Origin: Anaerolineae bacterium
GTDB lineage: Bacteria; Chloroflexota; Anaerolineae; SpSt-600
NCBI GenBank assembly: GCA_028275425.1
Contig: JAPWUT010000097.1
Coordinates: 1 to 6,644, forward strand
Length of the DNA: 6,644 nt
Direction: 5' to 3'
Shown here: positions 1 to 5,794 of the stretch, in pieces
Layout of the letters: each line of letters opens with the position of its first letter
Position numbering within the stretch: position 1 is the stretch's first letter
Program-made: the position numbers and the translations under genes
The notes under the pieces: generated by a model
The model's input: the letters and a program-made list of their open reading frames with translations, nothing else
What the model was told of the DNA's origin: nothing
Databases searched by the model: none

Positions 1-242
1 GCTTCCTGGGGGGCGCATTTGGATACTTCCACCCACCAAGGGGCGTTTTCCCTCTTCCAGCGGTTCCACTCCTTGTGGAGCTGGATAGCGGAAGGGAGGG
101 GGCGGCCTTGCTCCAAAGCCTCCTTCAGGCGGGCCAGGCCCCAATTGTAGGCGAAGCGGGCAGCTCCGACGTGCTTTGTCAAGGCTGCACGGGCTTTTTG
201 GTTTGGGTCTAACTCAAAGCGAAAAGCCTGCCTTACTTCCAC
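1..242 (-). CDS. tnpB: TnpB (OrfB) RNA-guided nuclease of IS607/IS605-type element, N-terminal part
   Basis: TnpB proteins are RNA-guided DNA endonucleases, ancestors of Cas12, carried by IS200/IS605 and IS607 elements. The visible 80 codons cover the N-terminal helix-turn-helix/OrfB_N region: RQAFRFELDPNQ at residues 4-15, then AARFAYNWGLARLKEAL, and near the edge VEVSKCAPQEA. The RuvC-like catalytic part and zinc finger lie outside the window. I chose GTG at 240-242 because a GGAG lies 9 nt upstream (252-255) and the alignment with the right-hand copy starts at the equivalent ATG. Compared with that copy, 74 of 80 residues are identical and all six differences fall in the first 25 residues. 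Transcription probably starts from the promoter at 272-300. No tnpA precedes it, unlike the right copy. The family call is firm; nuclease activity cannot be judged from this part. Confidence 0.9.
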   Translation of the reverse strand, partial: MEVRQAFRFELDPNQKARAALTKHVGAARFAYNWGLARLKEALEQGRPLPSAIQLHKEWNRWKRENAPWWVEVSKCAPQE

Positions 243-260
243 CGGTCTCAGCTCCGTCCT

Positions 261-304
261 GGCTGGAATAAATGATAATAAAATCGCCAACAGTTGTCAA
301 CCCC
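261..304 (-). repeat. IS607-like element end, left copy (inverted relative to 5751-5794)
   Basis: This 44-nt segment, read on the minus strand, matches 5751-5794 on the plus strand with three mismatches. It starts with GGGGTTGACAACTG and ends with CAGCC. Outside it the two loci do not resemble each other, so it is probably the conserved 5' end of the element. It contains the short near-palindrome GTTGACAAC and a complete promoter. The leading G run fits the GG-rich target sites known for IS607, which is family knowledge rather than something shown here. Confidence 0.8.
272..300 (-). promoter_or_regulatory. Promoter inside the element end, driving left tnpB
   Basis: On the minus strand there is a consensus -35 TTGACA (295-300), a 17-bp spacer, and a -10 TATCAT (272-277). 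The predicted start near 265 gives a leader of about 22 nt before the GTG of tnpB. The same hexamers and spacing occur in the right copy, which supports function. Confidence 0.65.
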
Positions 305-431
305 TTCCCTGCGAGCGGCTTACACTTGGGTTTAACGTTTGAACCGCAGAGAACGCTCTGAGCGACGCAAATTAAAAATCGGCAAGGCATTCGTAAGCTG
401 GGAAAATGGGGCGTCATACCCACGCTCTCGC

Positions 432-460
432 TTGCGGATTTCAGCTTTCTAAGCTAAAAT
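432..460 (+). promoter_or_regulatory. Sigma70-type promoter of ssb group
   Basis: TTGCGG (432-437) and TAAAAT (455-460) are separated by 17 bp, placing transcription start near 467, about 30 nt before ssb. The spacer contains the inverted repeat AGCTT-TCT-AAGCT (443-455), which touches the -10 and could be an operator, though it is short. A GGAGGG ribosome site at 486-491 lies 6 nt before the ssb ATG. Farther upstream, 347-360 holds a small inverted repeat, CAGAG-AACG-CTCTG, of unknown meaning. Confidence 0.5.
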
Positions 461-497
461 TTAACCAAGATTTTCCCTTAAAGCCGGAGGGAATGCC

Positions 498-923
498 ATG
501 TATCACAAAGTGATAATTGTGGGCAGGCTTGGTACAGAGCCTGAAATGCGTTACACCCCAACTGGAACGCCTGTAACCCATTTCCGAATGGCCGCAAACA
601 GAGTTTTCGTTGACGCCGAAGGGAACCGCAAAGAGGTTACAACCTGGTTCCGGGTTACAGCTTGGGGGAAATTGGCCGAGCAGTGCAACGAATACCTCCA
701 GAAAGGGCGCCTCGTGCTTGTTGAAGGGGTCCTTGTCCCCGATGAAAGCGGGAATCCCAGGGTCTGGGTGGGGAGCGATGGAACCGTAAGGGCCTCCTAC
801 GAGGTAAAGGCAGAAAGGGTGAAATTCTTGGGTCCTCGCCCAGCTGCCCCTGAAGAGGCCATAGCCGAAGAAGGCTACGAAGCCCTCCCCGAACTCGGGG
901 AAGAAGAGGAAATTCCGTTCTAA
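498..923 (+). CDS. ssb: Single-stranded DNA-binding protein SSB
   Basis: SSB coats single-stranded DNA during replication, recombination and repair and recruits partner enzymes through its C-terminal tip. The 141-residue product starts MYHKVIIVGRLGTEPEMRYT, the usual first OB-fold strand of bacterial SSBs, followed by the conserved TTWFRVTAWGKLAEQ block (residues 48-62) and a basic/hydrophobic second half to about residue 110. A short linker leads to the acidic tip EEEEIPF (135-141), matching the canonical DDDIPF-type motif, so the gene is complete. The linker is shorter than in E. coli SSB. The ATG has GGAGGG 6 nt upstream. It is the first gene of a closely spaced plus-strand group with its own promoter at 432-460. 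I cannot tell whether this is the only SSB of the genome. Confidence 0.95.
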   Translation: MYHKVIIVGRLGTEPEMRYTPTGTPVTHFRMAANRVFVDAEGNRKEVTTWFRVTAWGKLAEQCNEYLQKGRLVLVEGVLVPDESGNPRVWVGSDGTVRASYEVKAERVKFLGPRPAAPEEAIAEEGYEALPELGEEEEIPF

Positions 924-936
924 TCCTGCATAGCAT

Positions 937-1689
937 ATGGAAAGCTTAGGACCTTGGCTGGCCCTGGGGTTGGCTTTTACTTTTTTGCTCTTCTTAAACC
1001 GTTGGATAAGCCAACATTTGCAAGGCCTTGGGCTGCTCATCACTAATAGCCAGAAAGCAAGCCTGTTTTTGTATTTCCTTATCCTGTTCCCAGGCATCCT
1101 AATCCACGAGCTCAGCCACTGGCTTATGGCCAAGCTCTTAGGGGTTAGGACCGGTAAGATAAGGCTTGGACCTACAGAGGTGGGAAAAGCTGGCTACTAT
1201 TCCATGGGCTCGGTTGAAGTAGCGAGAAGCGACCCCTTGAGGGATAGTTTGATAGGCTTGGCCCCTTTGCTTTCCGGATGCGCTTTCCTCTTACTGGTAA
1301 CCCATCAAGTTTTCAACATCCCACAGCTTATCAATGGCCTCAGGTGGGGAGAGATATTGAGCACACTCAAGGCTTGGGCTGGCAATAGAGATTTCTGGCT
1401 CTGGCTCTACCTTGTGTTCACCATAAGCAACGCCATGATGCCCAGCGCTAAGGATAGGGAACCCTGGGGACCGGCTTTGGTCTTCATCGCTCTGGTGGCG
1501 TTGGCTGGCTACTCTCTCGGCTGGTTCTCAAAGATTCCACCCTCAGTTGTGAGGTTGACCAAAGAATGGGCCATATACTTGGCCTGGAGCTTGGGGTTCA
1601 CCTGCTGCGTGGACTTAATCTGGGCTTTCCTCCTGGGCTTAGCCGAAAGGTTCGTAGGACTTATAACAGGCAAGCGTGTAATCTACTGA
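937..1689 (+). CDS. Polytopic membrane protein with HExxH motif, putative M50-like metalloprotease
   Basis: The 250-residue product is very hydrophobic, with about six likely membrane segments (roughly residues 6-23, 42-62, 104-124, 152-168, 180-197, 211-232). HELSH at 57-61 sits within a membrane segment, as in site-2 (M50) intramembrane proteases, where the two His bind zinc and Glu is catalytic. A later polar motif in a hydrophobic setting, NAMMPSAKD (165-173), could supply the third ligand in place of the classic NPDG-type motif; this is inference. Substrate unknown. The start follows the ssb stop by 13 nt with no clear Shine-Dalgarno, so translation may depend on coupling to ssb or start elsewhere. 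The next gene begins 12 nt after the stop. It could also be a membrane protein that keeps the fold but not the activity. Confidence 0.7.
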   Translation: MESLGPWLALGLAFTFLLFLNRWISQHLQGLGLLITNSQKASLFLYFLILFPGILIHELSHWLMAKLLGVRTGKIRLGPTEVGKAGYYSMGSVEVARSDPLRDSLIGLAPLLSGCAFLLLVTHQVFNIPQLINGLRWGEILSTLKAWAGNRDFWLWLYLVFTISNAMMPSAKDREPWGPALVFIALVALAGYSLGWFSKIPPSVVRLTKEWAIYLAWSLGFTCCVDLIWAFLLGLAERFVGLITGKRVIY

Positions 1690-1701
1690 GGAGAACCGGC
1701 A

Positions 1702-2124
1702 ATGCAAAGCCTAAGAACTGACTTCGCTATCATCATTAAACTGGAGAAGGGGGAAGAGGTCGTTTCCACCCTGAGGGAGTGGGCCGAGGCTAACCAGATG
1801 CGCTCAGGAAGTTTCTACGCGATAGGAGCTTTGAGCCGTGCTTTGCTGGGCTACTTTGACCCCCAAGCCCGCGATTACATCAAGATACCAGTTGAAAGCC
1901 AAGTGGAAGTGGTCTCCATGCTCGGAAACTTGGCCGTAGGGGAAGACAAATCCCTAATCCTTCACATCCATGCTGTCCTTTCCTCCGCCGATGGGCACAC
2001 CGTTGGCGGTCACCTCTTTGAGGGAATCGTTAACCCCACCCTTGAAGTCACCTTCTTCCCCTTCCGGGAGACCCTCCTGCGCCGCCAAGACCCAGATACA
2101 GGCCTAAAGCTCCTAAGCCTATAA
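1702..2124 (+). CDS. PPC (DUF296) domain protein
   Basis: This 140-residue protein consists almost entirely of one PPC/DUF296 domain, the 'plants and prokaryotes conserved' fold that forms trimers and occurs alone in bacteria and fused to AT-hooks in plants. Diagnostic features are GSFYAIGALSRALLGYFD (residues 36-53), then LHIHAVLSSADGHTVGGHLFEG (87-108), in which His88, His90 and His104 match the conserved metal-binding histidines of bacterial members. No AT-hook or other DNA-binding extension is seen, so it is probably not a plant-like DNA-binding protein. Its biochemical role is unknown. A GAGGAG ribosome site (1688-1693) overlaps the stop of the preceding gene, suggesting translational coupling and one operon with ssb. 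The gene ends 16 bp from a convergent gene. Confidence 0.88.
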   Translation: MQSLRTDFAIIIKLEKGEEVVSTLREWAEANQMRSGSFYAIGALSRALLGYFDPQARDYIKIPVESQVEVVSMLGNLAVGEDKSLILHIHAVLSSADGHTVGGHLFEGIVNPTLEVTFFPFRETLLRRQDPDTGLKLLSL

Positions 2125-2140
2125 ATCCGGTTGCAGAACT

Positions 2141-2596
2141 TCAGCGCTCAGGCGGCCGGCCAAATCCAAAGAGGGCTTTCCAGGCTTCCAGGGGAGAAAA
2201 AAACGGGCTTTCCTGAGGAGCAGTAGGCTCGGAAAAAGAGGGAAAGCTTGCAGGGTAAGAGGCGATAGATTCACCGGGCTGGACAAGGTGCTGCATCCGC
2301 CAGTATTCTTTCAGATACGCTTCCCGCGAGGGAGCAAGCACTTCTTCCGCCGGGGGGGTCGGTAGCTCAAACCCTAAAGCCCTGGCTTTAGCCTCTAACT
2401 CCTCCTTGAGCTCAAGTTGCCGGTCTCTCTCTTGTAAAGCAGCAGTCACGATGCCCCTTGATTCCGCTGCTTCCAAAGCCCCCACTATGACGATGTAGAA
2501 AGCCACAGCTACCCAACCGGCAAAGAGTAAGCCTATTATCCAGGCAATATTTACCCTCACCCCCCTTTGGAAAAAACTGCCCCAGAAATTCAGCAT
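2141..2596 (-). CDS. Small single-pass membrane protein, unknown function
   Basis: I do not recognise this family. From the ATG at 2596 the product is 151 residues: a short basic N-terminus (FQRGVRVN), one membrane segment of about 25 residues (WIIGLLFAGWVAVAFYIVIV), a charged, probably helical or coiled-coil stretch (ALQERDRQLELKEELEAKAR), and a Pro/Ser-rich C-terminal tail. I prefer ATG 2596 because AAGGG lies 6 nt before it; an ATG at 2602 would add two residues but has almost no room for a ribosome site. It follows the solute-binding protein gene by a few bases and is the last gene of the minus-strand group, so it may work at the membrane with that protein. That link is inferred from position only. 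Confidence 0.7.
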   Translation of the reverse strand: MLNFWGSFFQRGVRVNIAWIIGLLFAGWVAVAFYIVIVGALEAAESRGIVTAALQERDRQLELKEELEAKARALGFELPTPPAEEVLAPSREAYLKEYWRMQHLVQPGESIASYPASFPSFSEPTAPQESPFFSPLEAWKALFGFGRPPER

Positions 2597-2605
2597 TTGC
2601 ATCCC

Positions 2606-4273
2606 TTAAGGGTAAAAGCCTTCTTCCTTGGCCTGAGAAACCAGCACCCTCCGCGTATTCACATACCACCTGGCCTGGGTCCTAAACCTGTCCGAAGGGG
2701 AAAACATGGGGCCGGATTGCACCCCCTTCACCTCCTTGCTTACCCCAAACAAGTAGAGCGGGTAGTAGAGGAGGATGGCGGGGACTTCTTCAGCGAAAAG
2801 TTCCTGGAACTTGAAGTAAAGCTCTTGGCGAAGGGCAAGCTCAGGGGTGAGGCGAGCTTCCTCAAGCAAGGCATCGGCTTTGGGGGAAGAATAGCCCCCA
2901 AAGTTCTGTCCCCCCTTCTTCTGGCTTGAATGCCACATGGGGTAAGGGTCGGGATCGGGCCCAAGCTCCCAACGGACTATGGCAGCCTCAAAGTTGCGCG
3001 GATAGAGGAAATCCCGCACGAGGCTTGGGTAATCCAGAACTTGGGGTATAGCTTCAACCCCTACCTTCTTCCATCCCTCGGCCAGAAGGAAAGCCAGCCG
3101 CGCATCCTCAGGGGAGTCCCCGGCAAGGAGGATGAAGCTCAACTTCTTCCTGTCCCTATCGCGAACCCCATCCCCATCACTGTCCTTCCAGCCGGCCTCC
3201 TCCAGAAGCTCTGATGCGGCTTTCAGGTCATATTGGTAATGCTTGACCTTAGGGTTATAGGCCCAAGAACTGGGCCAAATCGGGCTGTGGGCTTCCAATC
3301 CGTACCCTTGAAGCACTTCCCCAACGATTGCTTTTCGGTCCACTGAGTAGCTGAGGGCCTGCCGCACTTCTTTCTCTTTGAAGAAGGGGACGTTGGGGCT
3401 ATCTAAGTTCAGGAGAACGGCGGTGTATCCGGCTAAGAGGCCGGAATAGAGGGACAAGCCGCTCGTAGAAGCAGCCTCGCGGGCATACTGGTAAGGTATG
3501 CGTCCCACGCCCATAACTTCACCCCGCTTGAAAGCCTCAAAAGCGCTTTCGTAATCGGGGTAAAAGCGGAATTCCACCTCGGCTAAATAGGGCTTTGGGC
3601 CATAGAAGTCGGGGTTTGCTTCTAAGACGATGTGAGTAGCATCCATCTCCTTGAGCTTGTATGGCCCTGTGCCCACAGGCTCCAAATTGAAGCGCGATTG
3701 AGCCATGAGGGCAACCGGCACCCTTGACCACAGATGGGCCGGGATTATCCCGATTGAAGTGTAAGCGAGGAAGGGGGCGAAAGGCTCCTTCAGGGTGAAG
3801 TGGACGGTATAGGGGTCATCGCTGGAGGCCTCCACGTTTTTCCACACTTCTTGAAGGGAAGGCAAGCCTGGGAAATCGGGGGAGGCCAGGGTTTTGACGG
3901 TGAAAAGCACATCCTCGGCAGTGAAAGGCACTCCATCGTGCCAACGGACACCCTGACGCAAGTGGAAAGTGTAGAGCAAGCCATCGGGGGAGACCTCCCA
4001 GCGCTCAGCGAGGGCTGGGATTGGTTTGCCCTGTTCGTCCAAAGCCACCAACCCACTGAAGATGAGGGAACATATGTCCTGGTCCAGCTCGTTGAACTGG
4101 CTGAATAGGGGGTTGAGGAAGCGGGGGTTGCCGGCAACCCCTTCCACATACCTTCCCCCAGGGGCCGGAATGGTCACGGTGGTATAGCGTATCGCCCCGT
4201 AGGAGAGGAGAGCAACCAATAGGGCCAAAGTTAAGGCCAAGGCAAGGAGTTGCCAGCGGATAAAGCGGCCCAA
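2606..4273 (-). CDS. Extracellular solute-binding protein, family 5 (peptide/oligopeptide type), membrane-anchored
   Basis: Family-5 binding proteins (OppA/DppA-like) capture peptides, nickel or sugars outside the membrane and pass them to an ABC permease. The 555-residue product is full length for the family. It shows the first-lobe signature NPLFSQFNELDQDICSLIF (54-72), SGLVALDEQGKPIPALAERW (73-92), VRWHDGVPFTAEDVLFTV (109-126), VGTGPYKLKE (200-209), and VRQALSYSVDRKAIV (303-317). An acidic DSDGDGVRD loop (364-372), possibly calcium-binding, is common in related sequences. Residues 7-27 form one hydrophobic segment without a lipobox cysteine, so it looks like an uncleaved anchor or ordinary signal peptide. 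The start is TTG (4271-4273), the only in-frame option after the secG stop, with a G-rich site just upstream. No permease or ATPase genes are nearby; substrate is unknown. Confidence 0.92.
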   Translation of the reverse strand: MGRFIRWQLLALALTLALLVALLSYGAIRYTTVTIPAPGGRYVEGVAGNPRFLNPLFSQFNELDQDICSLIFSGLVALDEQGKPIPALAERWEVSPDGLLYTFHLRQGVRWHDGVPFTAEDVLFTVKTLASPDFPGLPSLQEVWKNVEASSDDPYTVHFTLKEPFAPFLAYTSIGIIPAHLWSRVPVALMAQSRFNLEPVGTGPYKLKEMDATHIVLEANPDFYGPKPYLAEVEFRFYPDYESAFEAFKRGEVMGVGRIPYQYAREAASTSGLSLYSGLLAGYTAVLLNLDSPNVPFFKEKEVRQALSYSVDRKAIVGEVLQGYGLEAHSPIWPSSWAYNPKVKHYQYDLKAASELLEEAGWKDSDGDGVRDRDRKKLSFILLAGDSPEDARLAFLLAEGWKKVGVEAIPQVLDYPSLVRDFLYPRNFEAAIVRWELGPDPDPYPMWHSSQKKGGQNFGGYSSPKADALLEEARLTPELALRQELYFKFQELFAEEVPAILLYYPLYLFGVSKEVKGVQSGPMFSPSDRFRTQARWYVNTRRVLVSQAKEEGFYP

Positions 4274-4292
4274 GTCCTCACCCCCGCTTCCC

Positions 4293-4514
4293 CTATTTGA
4301 ACAGGATGACGCTCAAGAGAGAGGTCAGTAAGAAGAGGACCGATAAGATTATGGCTGCTTGGAAGAGGACCTTCTCCGCTCCGCGGCGGGTTTTGTATAT
4401 TCCCCCTCCCCCTCCGAAGATGGAGCTCAGGCCCCCTCCCTTGCTGCTGAGGAGTATGACCACAATCAGGGTCAAGGAAAGGATTATCTGGATGAGGTAA
4501 AAATAGGTCCGCAC
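4293..4514 (-). CDS. secG: Protein translocase subunit SecG
   Basis: SecG is the small accessory subunit of the SecYEG channel that moves unfolded proteins across the cytoplasmic membrane and boosts SecA-driven export. The 73-residue product has the family layout: a first membrane helix (about 5-22), a Gly-rich cytoplasmic loop SSKGGGLSSIFGGGGG (23-38), the conserved KTRRGAEKVLFQ motif (41-52) and a second helix (about 52-72). The start is GTG at 4512-4514. GGAGG (4525-4529) lies 10 nt upstream, next to the stop codon of the preceding gene. A nearer ATG is out of frame. It sits between the interrupted lipoprotein gene and the solute-binding protein gene (19-nt gap), consistent with co-transcription. 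Confidence 0.93.
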   Translation of the reverse strand: MRTYFYLIQIILSLTLIVVILLSSKGGGLSSIFGGGGGIYKTRRGAEKVLFQAAIILSVLFLLTSLLSVILFK

Positions 4515-4529
4515 TTCGCCATCACCTCC

Positions 4530-5054
4530 TTATTTCCCCATAGTTATCATGACTGTAACCCCTTCGCCTTCAGGGGAAATGGAAACGGAAGCGGTACGGT
4601 CACCTTTGGAGAAGTTGAGCATGGCCATATTCTCCATCTCTACAGAGCCTGAGGAGGGGCTCCAGCCGTTGGCCGGCATTTTCTCTTTGTAGAACTTCAC
4701 AGCCTCCTTGAACGGGGTAGCACTCTTGTAAATAATCATGCCCTCACTGGTCACCATCTCTGAGGCATCAGCCAGGATAGGAATGTCCTCGGGTAGGGCC
4801 TGGGCGCACTCTTTAGGCACTTCTATGGTAAAGGGCTTATTGAGGTCAAGCACCTCCCAAATCCACTTTAAAGTCCCTTCCCCTTTCTCCCAGAAGACAT
4901 CCTTTCCGTAGGCCTCCACCACTTCCTTGAGCGCATAGCCTTCAGGTGCAACCCAGACATCACCTTTGGCTTTGGAAATTCCTCCCCATCCAAGCGCCTT
5001 TTCATCAAAGGTGTAATGTTTTGCCTTTACGCCTGCCACGGTCTCGTAGCCCAC
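4530..5054 (-). CDS. Lipoprotein C-terminal half, possible reinitiation product
   Basis: This is the remainder of the interrupted lipoprotein, in the same frame as the upstream half. The first possible restart codon is the GTG at 5052-5054, 6 nt after the TGA, giving 174 residues. No Shine-Dalgarno precedes it, and the product has no signal peptide, so it would stay in the cytoplasm. The sequence itself is intact and family-like to its end, with a GDVWVAPEGY strand, a PEDIPILADASE linker and a final domain of about 80 residues (YKSATPFKEAVKFYKEKMPANGW onward). It should be read as part of the pseudogene rather than as an independent gene. Confidence 0.45.
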   Translation of the reverse strand: MGYETVAGVKAKHYTFDEKALGWGGISKAKGDVWVAPEGYALKEVVEAYGKDVFWEKGEGTLKWIWEVLDLNKPFTIEVPKECAQALPEDIPILADASEMVTSEGMIIYKSATPFKEAVKFYKEKMPANGWSPSSGSVEMENMAMLNFSKGDRTASVSISPEGEGVTVMITMGK

Positions 5055-5063
5055 GAAAGTTCA
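5042..5063 (-). other. In-frame TGA followed by a small hairpin
   Basis: Read on the minus strand, TGA (5061-5063) is followed after 2 nt by TTTCGT-GGGCT-ACGAGA, a 6-bp stem (one G-T pair) with a 5-nt loop at 5042-5058. Hairpins after a stop can favour readthrough or selenocysteine insertion, but this one is short and lacks the size of known bacterial SECIS elements. Probably coincidental. Confidence 0.2.
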
Positions 5064-5561
5064 ACCGGAGACGCCGAATTCGGGCGAAATGCGCTCCAAG
5101 CTCTGAGCCTCGGAAGCAGTGCTGCTGAAGCAACTTCCCTCGGAAACAATGTAATTTTTGTCCTTTATCTGAACCAGGACAAAAGTTCCCTCCGGTTGTT
5201 CAAGGGTCACACGGCGGGCGGGAGGGTTAGCTGTGTACTCCTCAAGCCAATGGATTTCCCACTTTACTGGGTTGCCGGAAGAATCTTTGCCCTCAAAAGA
5301 GACATCCCACTTAATCCGGTAACTGGAGGACTTCTCTAAGCCAGCGGACAGCTTCTCCAGCTGGACAGCTTCCTCAGTTGGAGTGACTGCGGGAGCCGCG
5401 GTTGGTGTAGCTACAGGGGCAGCGGTTGGGGTTGGCTTAGGCGTTTCCCTGATCGGCGGGGATGGTTGAGGGGTTGGTTTTGGAGCAGGGCCAGCCTTAC
5501 AGGAAGACACTACCAAGGCCAGCATCACCATGCCCAGTAGGAACAGTTTTGCTTTAAACAT
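5061..5561 (-). CDS. Lipoprotein N-terminal half (signal, Pro/Thr linker, beta domain)
   Basis: If TGA is read as stop, translation gives a 166-residue product. Residues 3-20 are hydrophobic and end in VSSC, giving lipidation at Cys21. Residues 24 to about 62 are a spacer of repeated TP, PTPTAAP and VATPTAAPA units typical of outer-leaflet tethers. The rest, from about residue 70, is the first half of a lipid-binding-like or otherwise unknown beta domain. The ATG at 5559-5561 is favoured over the TTG one codon upstream because GGAGG (5568-5572) is 6 nt from it. Such a product would be exported but probably misfolded. Confidence 0.6.
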   Translation of the reverse strand: MFKAKLFLLGMVMLALVVSSCKAGPAPKPTPQPSPPIRETPKPTPTAAPVATPTAAPAVTPTEEAVQLEKLSAGLEKSSSYRIKWDVSFEGKDSSGNPVKWEIHWLEEYTANPPARRVTLEQPEGTFVLVQIKDKNYIVSEGSCFSSTASEAQSLERISPEFGVSG

Positions 5562-5589
5562 CAAAGGCCTCCTTTAAAAGTTTGGGAAG

Positions 5590-5618
5590 ATTATAAACCA
5601 CAAGGGGGAAAAAGCCAA
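5590..5618 (-). promoter_or_regulatory. Sigma70-type promoter of lipoprotein-secG-binding protein group
   Basis: On the minus strand, -35 TTGGCT (5613-5618) and a perfect -10 TATAAT (5590-5595) are separated by 17 bp. Predicted start is near 5583, about 20 nt before the ATG at 5561, leaving room for the GGAGG at 5568-5572. An 8-bp palindrome with a 2-nt centre, GACT-GG-AGTC (5634-5643), lies just upstream and could be a regulator site. Confidence 0.65.
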
Positions 5619-5692
5619 ATAAGCATTCATGCCGACTGGAGTCATCCTCTTGGACAAAAGTTGGCTCACGCTGACCTTCATTAAGCTGGGGT

Positions 5693-5724
5693 AGGGGCAA
5701 TTCCCCTCCCAGGGGGCGTGGGAG
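5693..5724 (+). other. Two overlapping, mutually exclusive inverted repeats
   Basis: AGGGG-CAATT-CCCCT (5693-5707) and CTCCCA-GGGGGCG-TGGGAG (5706-5724) share bases 5706-5707, so both hairpins cannot form fully at once. They lie in the 130-bp gap between the lipoprotein promoter and the right element end, where no gene is visible. No T run follows on either side, so a plain intrinsic terminator is not supported. Role unknown. Confidence 0.3.
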
Positions 5725-5750
5725 ATGTGTCCCCAAGAAACCTTTAAAAG

Positions 5751-5794
5751 GGGGTTGACAACTGCTGGCGATTCTATTATCATTTATTTCAGCC
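5751..5794 (+). repeat. IS607-like element end, right copy
   Basis: This 44-nt segment matches 261-304 (minus strand) with three mismatches and abuts the GTG of the decayed tnpA. The host-side neighbour is a CCTTTAAAAG stretch not shared with the left copy, so similarity starts at the G run and marks the likely element boundary. Confidence 0.8.
5755..5783 (+). promoter_or_regulatory. Promoter inside the right element end
   Basis: TTGACA (5755-5760), a 17-bp spacer and TATCAT (5778-5783) form a near-consensus promoter, identical in hexamers and spacing to the left copy. The predicted start at about 5790 is only some 5 nt before the tnpA GTG (5795), so a tnpA message would be almost leaderless. 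Confidence 0.65.

Larger units (their letters stand above)
1..304 (-). mobile_element. Left IS607-like element, tnpA-less, partial
   Basis: This is the 5' part of an insertion-sequence copy read leftwards: an element end at 261-304, a promoter inside that end, an 18-nt spacer (243-260) and the start of tnpB, which runs off the window. Its end sequence and its tnpB closely match the copy at 5751-6644, which has a recognisable IS607-type serine-recombinase tnpA, so both belong to one family. No tnpA sequence lies between the end and tnpB here. It therefore resembles a tnpB-only derivative that would need a recombinase in trans to move. The other element end is outside the window. The outer limit at 304 is taken from where similarity to the right copy stops, so the exact boundary may be off by a few bases. 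Confidence 0.75.
4530..5561 (-). pseudogene. Lipoprotein gene interrupted by one in-frame TGA
   Basis: One reading frame runs from the ATG at 5561 to the TAA at 4530-4532 and is broken only by TGA at 5061-5063 (codon 167 of 343). Both sides read well and fit as a single secreted lipoprotein: signal peptide and lipobox, a Pro/Thr linker, an N-terminal half with SYRIKWDVSFEG and WLEEYTANPPARRVTLEQ, and after the stop VGYETVAGVKAKHYTF, GDVWVAPEGYALKEVV and a C-terminal domain with TPFKEAVKFYKEKMP and MLNFSKGDRTASVSI. From memory this resembles lipoproteins common in Anaerolineae, where no break occurs here. There is no frameshift. A recent nonsense mutation, a population variant or a base error is most likely; readthrough is less so. 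It heads the minus-strand group, with GGAGG 6 nt before the ATG. Confidence 0.7.

Noticed and set aside
305..431. Small RNA or riboswitch upstream of ssb
   Set aside because: Only one short hairpin (347-360) is seen, with no terminator or known aptamer core.
655..936. Reverse-strand open frame across ssb
   Set aside because: It is antisense to a well-supported SSB gene, lacks a ribosome site and has an arginine-rich composition typical of a shadow frame.
2125..2140. Possible bidirectional terminator between the convergent genes
   Set aside because: The 16-bp gap has no stable inverted repeat and no T run on either side.
2567..3214. Plus-strand open frames opposite the solute-binding protein gene
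   Set aside because: They fall within a strongly conserved reverse-strand gene and show no family motif.
4504..4522. Upstream ATG next to the secG ribosome site as start
   Set aside because: It is out of frame with the conserved SecG sequence; the GTG at 4512-4514 gives the family-length product.
5386..5480. Tandem repeat in the lipoprotein gene
   Set aside because: It is the degenerate Pro/Thr/Ala codon pattern of a lipoprotein linker, not a true DNA repeat.
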